From assembly GCA_046597185.1 (NCBI GenBank), contig JBKJLF010000703.1, forward strand, positions 1 to 10,032: 10,032 bases of DNA, given 5' to 3'. Source of the stretch: CAMBDR01 sp046597185 (GTDB taxonomy: Bacteria > Pseudomonadota > Gammaproteobacteria > Burkholderiales > Burkholderiaceae_D). A model generated the notes under the pieces. The model did no database searches. It was given only the letters and a program-made list of their open reading frames with translations, and was not told the DNA's origin. Positions 1 to 6,211 of the stretch are shown piece after piece. Every line of letters begins with the position of its first letter. The stretch's first letter is position 1. Position numbers and translations under genes: made by a program.

Positions 1-408
1 TAACTGATCGATGCTTTCATTGAATCGCATCAACCCGTCGATGTCGCTTTGTACGGCGGTGGCACTGGAATCATTCCATAGCCGTATAACGGTTGCTCGA
101 AGCGCCCGGAATTCGGAGACGGTTTCGGGCATGCTGAATCCGTCTGCCTGGCGTTCAGATCCGTGCAACTGGGCTTGGCTATTTTGCGCATTCTCCGGGG
201 CGAGACCTTGTGATTTTTCCGACTGTTCACCCGGTGTTTGCGTTTGCTCCATGTCCGTAACAATGGCACACAACATGCCCTTTGCATGATCGCGCGCCCT
301 CTCCGGGCTCAGACTGACGGGAATGATGTCCATCGCGAACTTTTCCCATTCGGCCAGGATGCTATCGATATTCTTGCTGATGTAATTGGATAATTTGGGC
401 ATGGTCAT
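1..408 (-). CDS. N-terminus of a sensor histidine kinase-like protein with an RsbRD-type domain (partial)
   Basis: The frame opens with ATG at 408 and stays open to base 1, giving 136 codons and no stop, so the rest of the gene lies outside the window. The start MTMPKLSNYISKNIDSILAE, the following W-E-K-F-A, the R-D-H-A segment near residue 39, and a late V-S-E-F-R-A-L-R-A-T-V-I-R-L-W stretch near residues 103-117 match the RsbRD N-terminal-like domain. In betaproteobacteria this domain is often the input module of sensor or hybrid histidine kinases. A GAAGGAA ribosome-binding site at 414-420 supports the ATG at 408; a second in-frame ATG lies at 402. No kinase, receiver or PAS part is visible, so calling it a kinase is inference; an RsbR-like stressosome protein is the alternative. 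It would be transcribed from the gap at 409-564. Confidence 0.75.
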   Translation of the reverse strand, partial: MTMPKLSNYISKNIDSILAEWEKFAMDIIPVSLSPERARDHAKGMLCAIVTDMEQTQTPGEQSEKSQGLAPENAQNSQAQLHGSERQADGFSMPETVSEFRALRATVIRLWNDSSATAVQSDIDGLMRFNESIDQL

Positions 409-482
409 TTACGTTCCTTCGGGAGCCGAACAACACGGCCGGGCAAGTTGAGCCCATGCTGGGGGTTGCGCCCGATCCTGTC

Positions 483-498
483 TGTGCGCTATCGCACA
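483..498. other. 16-base palindrome upstream of the kinase-like gene, possible operator
   Basis: TGTGCG, a CTAT centre, then CGCACA forms a perfect inverted repeat with 6-base arms. It sits about 75 bases upstream of the ATG at 408, in the only gap that can hold that gene's promoter. It could be a dimeric regulator site or a small RNA hairpin; no regulator is identified and no clear -35/-10 pair is seen beside it. Confidence 0.3.
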
Positions 499-540
499 AT
501 AATGGGGTAGTTTGCACATGGATGATGAAAATAATAGCAA

Positions 541-559
541 TGTGCTTGCATCAAGCACA
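541..559 (-). terminator. Probable rho-independent terminator of the CorC-like gene
   Basis: Read on the minus strand, TGTGCTT, a 5-base loop GATGC and AAGCACA form a perfect 7-bp stem starting 5 bases after the TAA stop of the CNNM/CBS gene. It is followed by TTGCTATTATTTTC, in which 9 of 14 bases are T. The stem is only moderately GC-rich and the T-tract is interrupted, so termination may be partial. Confidence 0.55.
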
Positions 560-564
560 CGCAG

Positions 565-1890
565 TTACTTTGGATAAACCCGCACCATCACAATACGTGG
601 CCCATTCATCTTTTTTACCACCACCGAAAACGCGTTGAATTCGATGCGTTGTTTTTCATGCGGAATCTCACCCAATTTGGCCATGATCAAGCCACCGATG
701 GAATCAACATTTTCCAAATTGGCCTCTTCATTTTCAATGTCAACCCCCAGTGCCCGCTCCAGCGTATAAATCGGCAAACTACCTTTCCCGATCAGGGTGT
801 GATCGTCCAGTTCAACCCAATCATTATCACCTTGGCGAAATTCATCCCGAATCTCACCCACCAGCGCACTTTGCAAATTATCCAGCGTTAAATAGCCACG
901 AAATACCGGGTCTTGCGCCGGTGTTTGCCCCGCTTCTGCCACCAAAATAAAATGCGCGGCACCTTTGCGAAAACGGCGAAATAATTCCATGGCTGACATG
1001 CGTGGCGCGACAATTTGTATCGGTCGCAAAAAAGCATTCAGGTTGTCCAGTGGTGTGCCCTTTTGCTGCGCCAAAAACAAATCTTTGACATGGATCATAC
1101 CCAATACTTTGGTGTGCTCCCGGTTGAAATACGGAAAGCGGCTAAAGCGGCTGGCCTGGATGCGGTGCAGGTTTTGTTCCAGCGTGTTGGCTTCGGACAG
1201 GTACACCAGTTCGTGAATCGGGCGCATCAGTTCGGATACTTCCAACTCACCAAACTCCAGCGTTTGCGTCATCACGCGCCATTCATCGGGCTGAAAATGG
1301 CCATCGGGGCGGCTACTGCGCAAAATAATCTTCAGTTCTTCCATCGAATACTGGGCGTCATGCGCATGGCCGCTATCGAGCCCAGCCATGCGCAATACCC
1401 GGTTGGCACTGTTGTTGAGAATCCAGATCAGCGGATACATGGCCCAATAAAAAAAGAATAAGGGCACCGCACACCATAAACCCAAGCGCTCGGGGGTGCG
1501 AATAGCCATCGATTTGGGGGCCAATTCACCCACCACGATATGCAAAAATGAAATCACAAAAAAAGCAAATGCAAATGAAATGCCGTGGCTGATATCGTGC
1601 GCAATGGAGCCGATTGCATCAAACAAGGGGGCCAGCAGATCGGCAAACGCGGGTTCGCCAATCCAACCTAAACCCAGCGACGCCAGGGTAATGCCCAGTT
1701 GACAAGCAGAGAGGTAGGCGTCCAGTTTTCCATGCACTTTGGCCAGCACCCGGCCCGCATACCCATTCGATTTGGCCAGCGTCAAAACACGGGTTTGGCG
1801 CAGTTTTACCAGACTAAATTCAGCGGCAACAAAAAAACCGTTGAGTGCTACTAATATGAGCGAGGTAATGATCAGCAGTAAAGAGGTCAT
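565..1890 (-). CDS. CNNM/CBS-pair/CorC_HlyC family membrane transporter (hemolysin-like family)
   Basis: This 441-residue inner-membrane protein has the full family layout. The N-terminal CNNM (DUF21) domain spans about residues 1-175, with hydrophobic segments near 3-23, 60-80, 102-122 and 138-158 and the conserved GELAPKS motif at 121-127. A CBS pair follows at about 215-340, then a CorC_HlyC (transporter-associated) domain at about 355-440. Family members with this architecture export Mg2+ or related divalent cations; the older hemolysin label reflects history rather than a shown toxin activity. Length is typical and nothing is missing. The start is ATG at 1890 (MTSLLLIITS), with only a weak ribosome-binding site. 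The gene begins 33 bases downstream of the bufC stop on the same strand with no hairpin between, so it may be read through from the bufferin operon. The exact substrate cannot be told from sequence. Confidence 0.9.
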   Translation of the reverse strand: MTSLLLIITSLILVALNGFFVAAEFSLVKLRQTRVLTLAKSNGYAGRVLAKVHGKLDAYLSACQLGITLASLGLGWIGEPAFADLLAPLFDAIGSIAHDISHGISFAFAFFVISFLHIVVGELAPKSMAIRTPERLGLWCAVPLFFFYWAMYPLIWILNNSANRVLRMAGLDSGHAHDAQYSMEELKIILRSSRPDGHFQPDEWRVMTQTLEFGELEVSELMRPIHELVYLSEANTLEQNLHRIQASRFSRFPYFNREHTKVLGMIHVKDLFLAQQKGTPLDNLNAFLRPIQIVAPRMSAMELFRRFRKGAAHFILVAEAGQTPAQDPVFRGYLTLDNLQSALVGEIRDEFRQGDNDWVELDDHTLIGKGSLPIYTLERALGVDIENEEANLENVDSIGGLIMAKLGEIPHEKQRIEFNAFSVVVKKMNGPRIVMVRVYPK

Positions 1891-1923
1891 AAGTGGTGGA
1901 AGTCGATTGGCGGAAGTGGAAAA

Positions 1924-2805
1924 TCATAGCATGGAACCGAAATCATCGGTAAAACGCTTAAAATCGTGCAACACTTCCTCGCTTAGCCAGGTTTGCAGCC
2001 ACTGCCCAATTTGCGCCTCGCTTTCCGGCGCGGTTTTCGGCTCGATTTCGGCCACCATGGCGCACACTTCGGCAAAGCCCTGACCCGCTTGCAGACCAGA
2101 CAGGGCCAGATATTCTGGCTGGCTCAAGGAGCGAAAATGCGCTTGCAGATTTTTGCGCCAAATCAGCCAGGGTTGTGCCAGCTCTTGCCAGCTTGGTTCG
2201 GGCGGGGCGGCGTATTCATCATTGGCTTCGCTGGCATCCATTGCATCCACCGCATCCATTGCAGCGGCCAGCGCCAGCCAAATCGCCACGCAGTTGGAAT
2301 GCAGCGGTAAAAAACGCACCGAGGCGTGGCAAACAAAGCCAATGCTTTCCCATTCGTGTTCTTGTACCTGCGCCAGCGCGCTCAAGGGCAAAATGGCTTG
2401 ATCTTGGGCATCAAAAGCCAGGCTCAAAGCCCATTCAAACGCCGCCAATTCGGCCACCACCGGGTGTTCTGGCAGGTATTGCTGCAAAAAGGCCGGGAAG
2501 CTGGCACCATACCAGCGCAAATTGGACCATTGTGATGGGTTGGCGTTAATATACCCGGCAGCGGCGGCATAAAACAAGTCATCGCCCAGGTAGCGATGGG
2601 TTTTGTCAAATGCTTCGGAGAGTGCATCGCGCAGGCGTATGCGGTAGGCGTTGCTGTAAATCGAGAGCCGTTCAGCGCAGGACAAACCGGGGCGCGTGGC
2701 AATCTGCGGCAAAATGGCAGCTTCATCTTGCTGGCCCAGGACAAACTCTTGAAACGCTTGTTGCAAGGGGGCGAGGGGGAGTGTGGAGGCGGAGTCGAGT
2801 GTCAT
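1924..2805 (-). CDS. bufC: DUF2063 bufferin maturation partner protein (BufC/HvfC-like)
   Basis: This 293-residue protein has a DUF2063 N-terminal domain at about residues 10-110, including Q-Q-A-F-Q-E-F near 15-21, the family hallmark ERLSIYSNAYRIRL at 45-58 and Y-L-G-D-D-L-F at 72-78. The C-terminal half is less conserved. Proteins of this type act with MNIO iron oxidases (BufB/HvfB) in post-translational modification of cysteines in ribosomally made metallophore peptides, probably helping present the precursor. The ATG shares a 4-base ATGA overlap with the bufB stop (2802-2805), so translation is coupled. An acidic low-complexity stretch at residues 183-191 (MDAVDAMDA) comes from a 9-base tandem repeat and probably marks an interdomain linker. 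The family and role are clear from context; the N-terminal domain is the more certain half. Confidence 0.87.
   Translation of the reverse strand: MTLDSASTLPLAPLQQAFQEFVLGQQDEAAILPQIATRPGLSCAERLSIYSNAYRIRLRDALSEAFDKTHRYLGDDLFYAAAAGYINANPSQWSNLRWYGASFPAFLQQYLPEHPVVAELAAFEWALSLAFDAQDQAILPLSALAQVQEHEWESIGFVCHASVRFLPLHSNCVAIWLALAAAMDAVDAMDASEANDEYAAPPEPSWQELAQPWLIWRKNLQAHFRSLSQPEYLALSGLQAGQGFAEVCAMVAEIEPKTAPESEAQIGQWLQTWLSEEVLHDFKRFTDDFGSML
2234..2260. repeat. Three 9-base tandem units inside bufC
   Basis: GCATCCATT, GCATCCACC and GCATCCATT follow one another directly. Read on the minus strand they encode MDA-VDA-MDA (residues 183-191 of BufC). The unit is a multiple of three, so copy-number changes keep the frame. 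It falls in a poorly conserved linker. Confidence 0.75.
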
Positions 2806-3716
2806 GCGGCCAACTCCTGTTTGCCAATGCCATTTACCCCATTGTGTGCAATATTGTGTGCGACTTTGTGTGCGACTTTGTGTGCAATGTCGCGCGCGAT
2901 ATCGAGTTCGGCAATCAATTCGGCCAGTGGTGGAATATGGTCATCGCGCTCGATCATGGTGGCAACCGGGCCAAAACGGCGCAGCGCCTCGCCGTATAAG
3001 TTCCAGACTGCATCGACGATGGGGTGGTCGTGGGTATCAATGATATGCGTACCATAATCGTGATGGCCAGCCAGATGAATTTGCTGCACCCGCTGTATGG
3101 GAATGGCATTGAGATAAGTGAGCGGATCAAACCCGTGGTTGACGCTGCTGACATAAATATTGTTCACATCCAGTAAAATCAAACTATCCGATTGTTCGGC
3201 AATGGCGGCCACAAAATCCCATTCGCTCATGCTGTCGCTGGCAAAACTGAGATAGCTTGATACGTTTTCCAGCACCAACTGCCGCCCCAGCACATCCTGT
3301 ATGCGGCGGATGTTTTGCACGATCACGGCAAGCGTTTCCTCGTTGTACGGTAGCGGGTAAAGGTCATGCATATTTTTGCCATGCACGCCGGTCCAGCAGA
3401 TATGGTCGGACACCCAGAGCGGTTGCACCCGTTGGATTAACTTTTTTAAATCCAGCAGATAATCCATGGAAGGGCCTTGCGGCGAGCCAATCGACATCGA
3501 CACGCCATGCATCACCATCGGATAGTCGGCGCGAATCGCATCCAGCATCGCCAAGGGGCGGCCACCGGGCACCATATAGTTTTCTGACAGAATTTCAAAC
3601 CAGTCTATCGTCTGTGGGGCGGCCAATATTTCGTTGTAATGCGTGGTGCGCAAGCCCAGACCAAAGCCGGGTGAGGTGTTCAGCGAGGTGGTTGGCGCAG
3701 TGTTCAAGATCGACAT
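2802..3716 (-). CDS. bufB: MNIO (DUF692) multinuclear non-heme iron oxidase, bufferin maturase BufB
   Basis: This is a 304-residue TIM-barrel enzyme of the MNIO/DUF692 family, which uses a multinuclear iron centre and O2 to convert cysteines of a precursor peptide into oxidised heterocycles (thiooxazoles in bufferins, oxazolone/thioamide in methanobactin). Conserved elements are visible in order: FEILSENY (40-47), HGVSMSIGS (70-78), SDHICW (103-108), LENVSSYL (149-156), DVNNIYVSSVNHG (183-195), HLAGH (214-218), DTHDHP (227-232) and IERDDH (255-260). These carry the Glu, Asn, Asp and His residues expected as metal ligands. An upstream TTG at 3785 would add 23 residues but lies in the loop of an intercistronic hairpin and adds a Cys/Arg/Phe-rich tail unlike the family, so the ATG at 3716 is preferred although its ribosome-binding site is weak. 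The C-terminus carries a four-fold A-H-[KN] repeat (residues 277-292) not expected for the family. It follows bufA and overlaps bufC by 4 bases. Confidence 0.93.
   Translation of the reverse strand: MSILNTAPTTSLNTSPGFGLGLRTTHYNEILAAPQTIDWFEILSENYMVPGGRPLAMLDAIRADYPMVMHGVSMSIGSPQGPSMDYLLDLKKLIQRVQPLWVSDHICWTGVHGKNMHDLYPLPYNEETLAVIVQNIRRIQDVLGRQLVLENVSSYLSFASDSMSEWDFVAAIAEQSDSLILLDVNNIYVSSVNHGFDPLTYLNAIPIQRVQQIHLAGHHDYGTHIIDTHDHPIVDAVWNLYGEALRRFGPVATMIERDDHIPPLAELIAELDIARDIAHKVAHKVAHNIAHNGVNGIGKQELAA
2841..2888. repeat. Four 12-base tandem units encoding a histidine repeat at the BufB C-terminus
   Basis: Units start at 2841, 2853, 2865 and 2877: ATTGTGTGCAAT, ATTGTGTGCGAC, TTTGTGTGCGAC, TTTGTGTGCAAT. 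On the minus strand they encode IAHK-VAHK-VAHN-IAHN, placing histidines at residues 279, 283, 287 and 291 of BufB. The unit length keeps the reading frame if copies are gained or lost. Confidence 0.9.
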
Positions 3717-3767
3717 GAGGGCAAAAAAAGAGAGGGAACAGAATCGGCGCAAAGCGCACCGCAAAAC

Positions 3768-3805
3768 CTGGCGCGCTCCCGGCAAATGGCCAGCAAGCGC
3801 GCCAG
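3768..3805 (-). terminator. Intercistronic hairpin between bufA and bufB (attenuator or mRNA stabiliser)
   Basis: CTGGCGCGCT (3768-3777) and AGCGCGCCAG (3796-3805) are perfect 10-base inverted arms around an 18-base loop, beginning 7 bases after the bufA stop. On the minus strand the stem is followed by GTTTTGCGG, so the T-run is only four bases. This makes a partial terminator, or a 3' end protecting the bufA message, more likely than a full terminator. It would let the small peptide be made in excess over its maturase. Confidence 0.6.
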
Positions 3806-3812
3806 CATGGGA

Positions 3813-4088
3813 TTACTTCTTATTCAAATCGATGATTTTGCCATCTTTGGCCAGGCATTCACCTGCTTTGGTAGATACAAAACCATGGCCTTTGCAGACA
3901 TTTTGGCCTTTGCATTTGTTTTCTGCAGTGGAACAATCGCTGGTGCCCTTGCAGGTATTAATGCCGGAGCAATGTACTTTGTCGCCTGCGCTGATGGTAT
4001 CTGTACCAGCGGCAAGGGTTGTGCCCGACAAAGCCATGGCAGCAGCAGCAACAGCGATCATGGCACCAGTTTGAATAGCTTTTTTCAT
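3813..4088 (-). CDS. bufA: Bufferin precursor peptide (BufA2-like, DUF2282-related), periplasmic metallophore
   Basis: This 91-residue secreted peptide opens with a Sec signal: MKK, a hydrophobic stretch at about 8-22 (GAMIAVAAAAMALSG), and a likely cleavage after T-L-A at residue 26. The mature part holds six cysteines at 40, 46, 52, 59, 65 and 78, mostly spaced by 5-6 residues in C-x-G and CKG contexts (H-C-S-G, T-C-K-G, D-C, K-C-K-G, V-C-K-G, E-C-L-A). This fits bufferin-type RiPP metallophores, whose cysteines are modified by a BufB MNIO enzyme and which bind copper in the periplasm. The peptide resembles the CKG-rich BufA2 type more than the four-cysteine BufA1 type; assigning the subtype is a judgement. 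GGAGAA at 4093-4098 is a good ribosome-binding site for the ATG at 4088. Its own maturase and partner lie just downstream. Which metal it binds here is inferred, not shown. Confidence 0.9.
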   Translation of the reverse strand: MKKAIQTGAMIAVAAAAMALSGTTLAAGTDTISAGDKVHCSGINTCKGTSDCSTAENKCKGQNVCKGHGFVSTKAGECLAKDGKIIDLNKK

Positions 4089-4108
4089 GTGTTTCTCCGA
4101 TAAATGGG

Positions 4109-4137
4109 TTTAAAGTTTAATGTAATATCAATTTCAA
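4109..4137 (-). promoter_or_regulatory. Candidate sigma-70-like promoter of the bufferin operon
   Basis: On the minus strand TTGAAA (4132-4137) and TTTAAA (4109-4114) are separated by 17 bases, matching the -35 consensus at 5 of 6 and the -10 at 4 of 6 positions. The predicted start near 4102 gives a short leader with the GGAGAA site. Bufferin operons are stress-induced elsewhere, so an alternative sigma factor or operator is possible. The remaining upstream DNA to 4268 is AT-rich near the ABC ATPase stop, with no recognisable regulator site. Confidence 0.35.
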
Positions 4138-4268
4138 TGACGCGGTTCAGTCTATCATACATCGTTTGCAATTTGCGCATGATCAACTTGTGCATCTGTC
4201 GTTTGGCCTTGCGCTGGCATTACACAAAATTTTAAAATATTTTTGAATTAATCGATATTTATTTTGTA

Positions 4269-5993
4269 TTATTCGATACGGAATAGCTTGTCTTGTTGTG
4301 ACATCTTGAGCACGAAATACGCTTTATCATTCAATGTGGCGGGCAGTTTGTCTTTCAAAATCGAGGCGACAAATTGGATGTTGTTTTCCGCCACCAGATT
4401 GGCGATGCGTACTAATTGATTGTCGTGCATTAGCTCTTTTTTGTCGTTCAGCAAGAAGTGCAGGCAGGGGATGCCTTCCTGGTCGGCAAACAGGGTGTAG
4501 GCGATATCAAAGCATGAGATTTCGCCCTGCTTTTTGCCGGAGCTGAAATTGGTATTGAACGCGCTGAACTTGTACAGGTTTTTGCCTTTTTTGGTTTCGC
4601 GGTCAAATGTCAAGGCGTATTGCTCGCCATACAGGCGCTGTGAAATCGCCGCGAAAAAACGGTTGAATTTATCTTTCTGCGTATTGATTTTTTCTTCAAA
4701 TTCGTCAGAAAACAAATCCGCATCGATTTTGGCCAGCCGTACAGCCAGTTCCGCCAAGGCGGCATCGGATTCTTTCAATTGCCGGACCATGTTTTCACAC
4801 TCGCCCTTGCGGCGGTATTTTTCGTTGATTTCTGCCAGCAAGATTTCCAGTGCCGCGAATGATTCGCCATGCGTCAGCGCCGCTGCCAGCTCGGCTTCCT
4901 GCTGCAAAAGGCGCTTCAGTTGCGCATTTTTCCCGGCCATTTCGTCATCAATGCGTGGCAAATCCTTGCCGATATAGCGCGCCTTTTCATGAATCATTTG
5001 ATTGTGAAAGGCGTGCAATTGTTCAAAGGTCTTCTGGATGCCAGCCACATATTGCGTTGCCTGTTGATAGATTTGATTTAATTGCTGCAAGTCTATGGTG
5101 GAAACATTGGCTTCCAGTTCCTGCCGGGCTTCCACAATCAATTGGCGGCGGATATTCAGTTTGCCGATTTCGCCGCTCAAGACATTCATGTGGTAGCGCA
5201 CTTGGTTCAATGCGGCCAAATCCGCTTCAAAGTTTTCGTTCAAATTAAAGTTGGCTTTACGGCGATCCAGTTCGCTGATCTCGCTTTCCAGAATCGACAA
5301 GGCGGTTTCATAGACGGAGCGGGTTTGTTCCTGTTCCAACCTGGCCTTGAATGTCTGCTCAATTTTTATGTCCGCCAGCAAGGCTTGGCGCTGGTCACCG
5401 TCACGAAAATCACAACCCAGCAAAAACAGGTATAGGGTTTCATACTCGACATCGGTAGTAAAATTGTTCAGCGTTTTCAGCGTGTTATTGATGCTGCCAT
5501 CCTTGTAGCGGATATTGTGCGAAATGATTTGCCTGAAGCTGGGCTTTTTGCCGTAATGGCCCGGAATGATCGCATGCAACAAAGCGGCATCGAACGCTTC
5601 TTCGGTCAACGCTTCGCCATTGACACGGCGAATCATTTTCTTGCGCAGCAAAAAGTTGCGTTCGATCCGCAATTCCCGCGCTGCCGGGTCGTGCAAGTTG
5701 TCGCTCAATACCAATGTGATCAGCACTTCGTTTTCGGTGAGGAAGTTCTTGACAAGACTGTATTCTTCTTTGCGGTTTTCCGGATCGGTGTAAATATCCC
5801 TGCCGCTTGCACCCAGGCAAAAATCGATCAGCATCAATACCGTGGTTTTGCCGACGTTATTGCCGGTTTCCTTGCCCACTTCTTTGCCGAGCACGCCCGG
5901 TGTTTCATCCACAATCAGGTTTAAACCGGGATGAAAAGGGATTTCCCGGATGATGCCGTTGAGGCCGGAAATGGTCAGTGATTTCAGGAACAT
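4269..5993 (-). CDS. ABC-3C system ATPase (DUF2326-type, SMC/RecN-like)
   Basis: This 574-residue P-loop ATPase is the ATPase subunit of an ABC-three-component system. It opens MFLKSLTISGLNGIIREIPF, typical of SMC/RecF-like proteins. The Walker A region G-N-N-V-G-K-T-T (44-51) runs into LMLIDFCLGASG (53-64), a hallmark of the DUF2326 group; the first P-loop glycine is replaced by T43. A long helical, heptad-like region rich in Leu, Glu, Lys and Gln covers about 205-445 and should form coiled-coil arms. The C-terminal lobe has a signature-like S-S-G-K-K-Q-G-E-I-S-C-F-D-I-A-Y (484-499), then a hydrophobic strand ending in D517 as a Walker B-like site. Family members are thought to sense DNA or nucleoprotein states and license an effector. 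The start ATG overlaps the end of the middle-component gene by 10 bases. It looks intact and ends in an AT-rich region without an obvious terminator. Confidence 0.88.
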   Translation of the reverse strand: MFLKSLTISGLNGIIREIPFHPGLNLIVDETPGVLGKEVGKETGNNVGKTTVLMLIDFCLGASGRDIYTDPENRKEEYSLVKNFLTENEVLITLVLSDNLHDPAARELRIERNFLLRKKMIRRVNGEALTEEAFDAALLHAIIPGHYGKKPSFRQIISHNIRYKDGSINNTLKTLNNFTTDVEYETLYLFLLGCDFRDGDQRQALLADIKIEQTFKARLEQEQTRSVYETALSILESEISELDRRKANFNLNENFEADLAALNQVRYHMNVLSGEIGKLNIRRQLIVEARQELEANVSTIDLQQLNQIYQQATQYVAGIQKTFEQLHAFHNQMIHEKARYIGKDLPRIDDEMAGKNAQLKRLLQQEAELAAALTHGESFAALEILLAEINEKYRRKGECENMVRQLKESDAALAELAVRLAKIDADLFSDEFEEKINTQKDKFNRFFAAISQRLYGEQYALTFDRETKKGKNLYKFSAFNTNFSSGKKQGEISCFDIAYTLFADQEGIPCLHFLLNDKKELMHDNQLVRIANLVAENNIQFVASILKDKLPATLNDKAYFVLKMSQQDKLFRIE

Positions 5994-6211
5994 AATTCAA
6001 CCACGCCGTGCGTGTCCAGGGTAATCAAATTCAATAAAAACAGCCAGTCCAGACATAACACAAACACAGGCATACTCATTTCGCGCTCGGCTTTGGTTTT
6101 CAGGTACAAATCAAAAAACGGCATATTCCGCTGTTGCTGCAAAATCTTCAGCAACACCGCAGCGTTGAAATAAATGCTGTGCTCGGGGTGGATATTGTCA
6201 GGCAGGAGCAT
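5984..6211 (-). CDS. ABC-3C middle component (small protein, MC6-like)
   Basis: This is a 75-residue protein starting MLLPDNIHPEHSIYFNAAVL and continuing through L-K-I-L, then FFDLYLKTKAE, a long hydrophobic helix FVLCLDWLFLLNLI (50-63) and a short tail. Small middle components with this P-x-x-x-H-P-x-x-S/x-x-Y opening sit between effector and ATPase genes in ABC-3C cassettes and are thought to be winged-helix-like adaptors linking the two; the MC6 subtype is a recognition-based guess. The ATG at 6211 is chosen over upstream in-frame starts up to 6376 because it begins exactly at the conserved opening, has GAGGTG four bases upstream, and keeps the overlap with the effector gene to 14 bases. 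It overlaps the ATPase gene by 10 bases. Confidence 0.82.
   Translation of the reverse strand: MLLPDNIHPEHSIYFNAAVLLKILQQQRNMPFFDLYLKTKAEREMSMPVFVLCLDWLFLLNLITLDTHGVVELCS

Noticed and set aside
1015..1461. 148-codon plus-strand frame
   Set aside because: It lies antisense to the CNNM/CBS gene and shows no recognisable protein features.
2841..2888. CRISPR-like array
   Set aside because: The units are 12 bases, abut without spacers and lie inside a coding region. The same applies to 9985-10032, apart from coding status.
3717..3785. Longer bufB from TTG at 3785
   Set aside because: The extra 23 residues are unlike family N-termini and the TTG lies in the loop of the intercistronic hairpin; the ATG at 3716 fits better.
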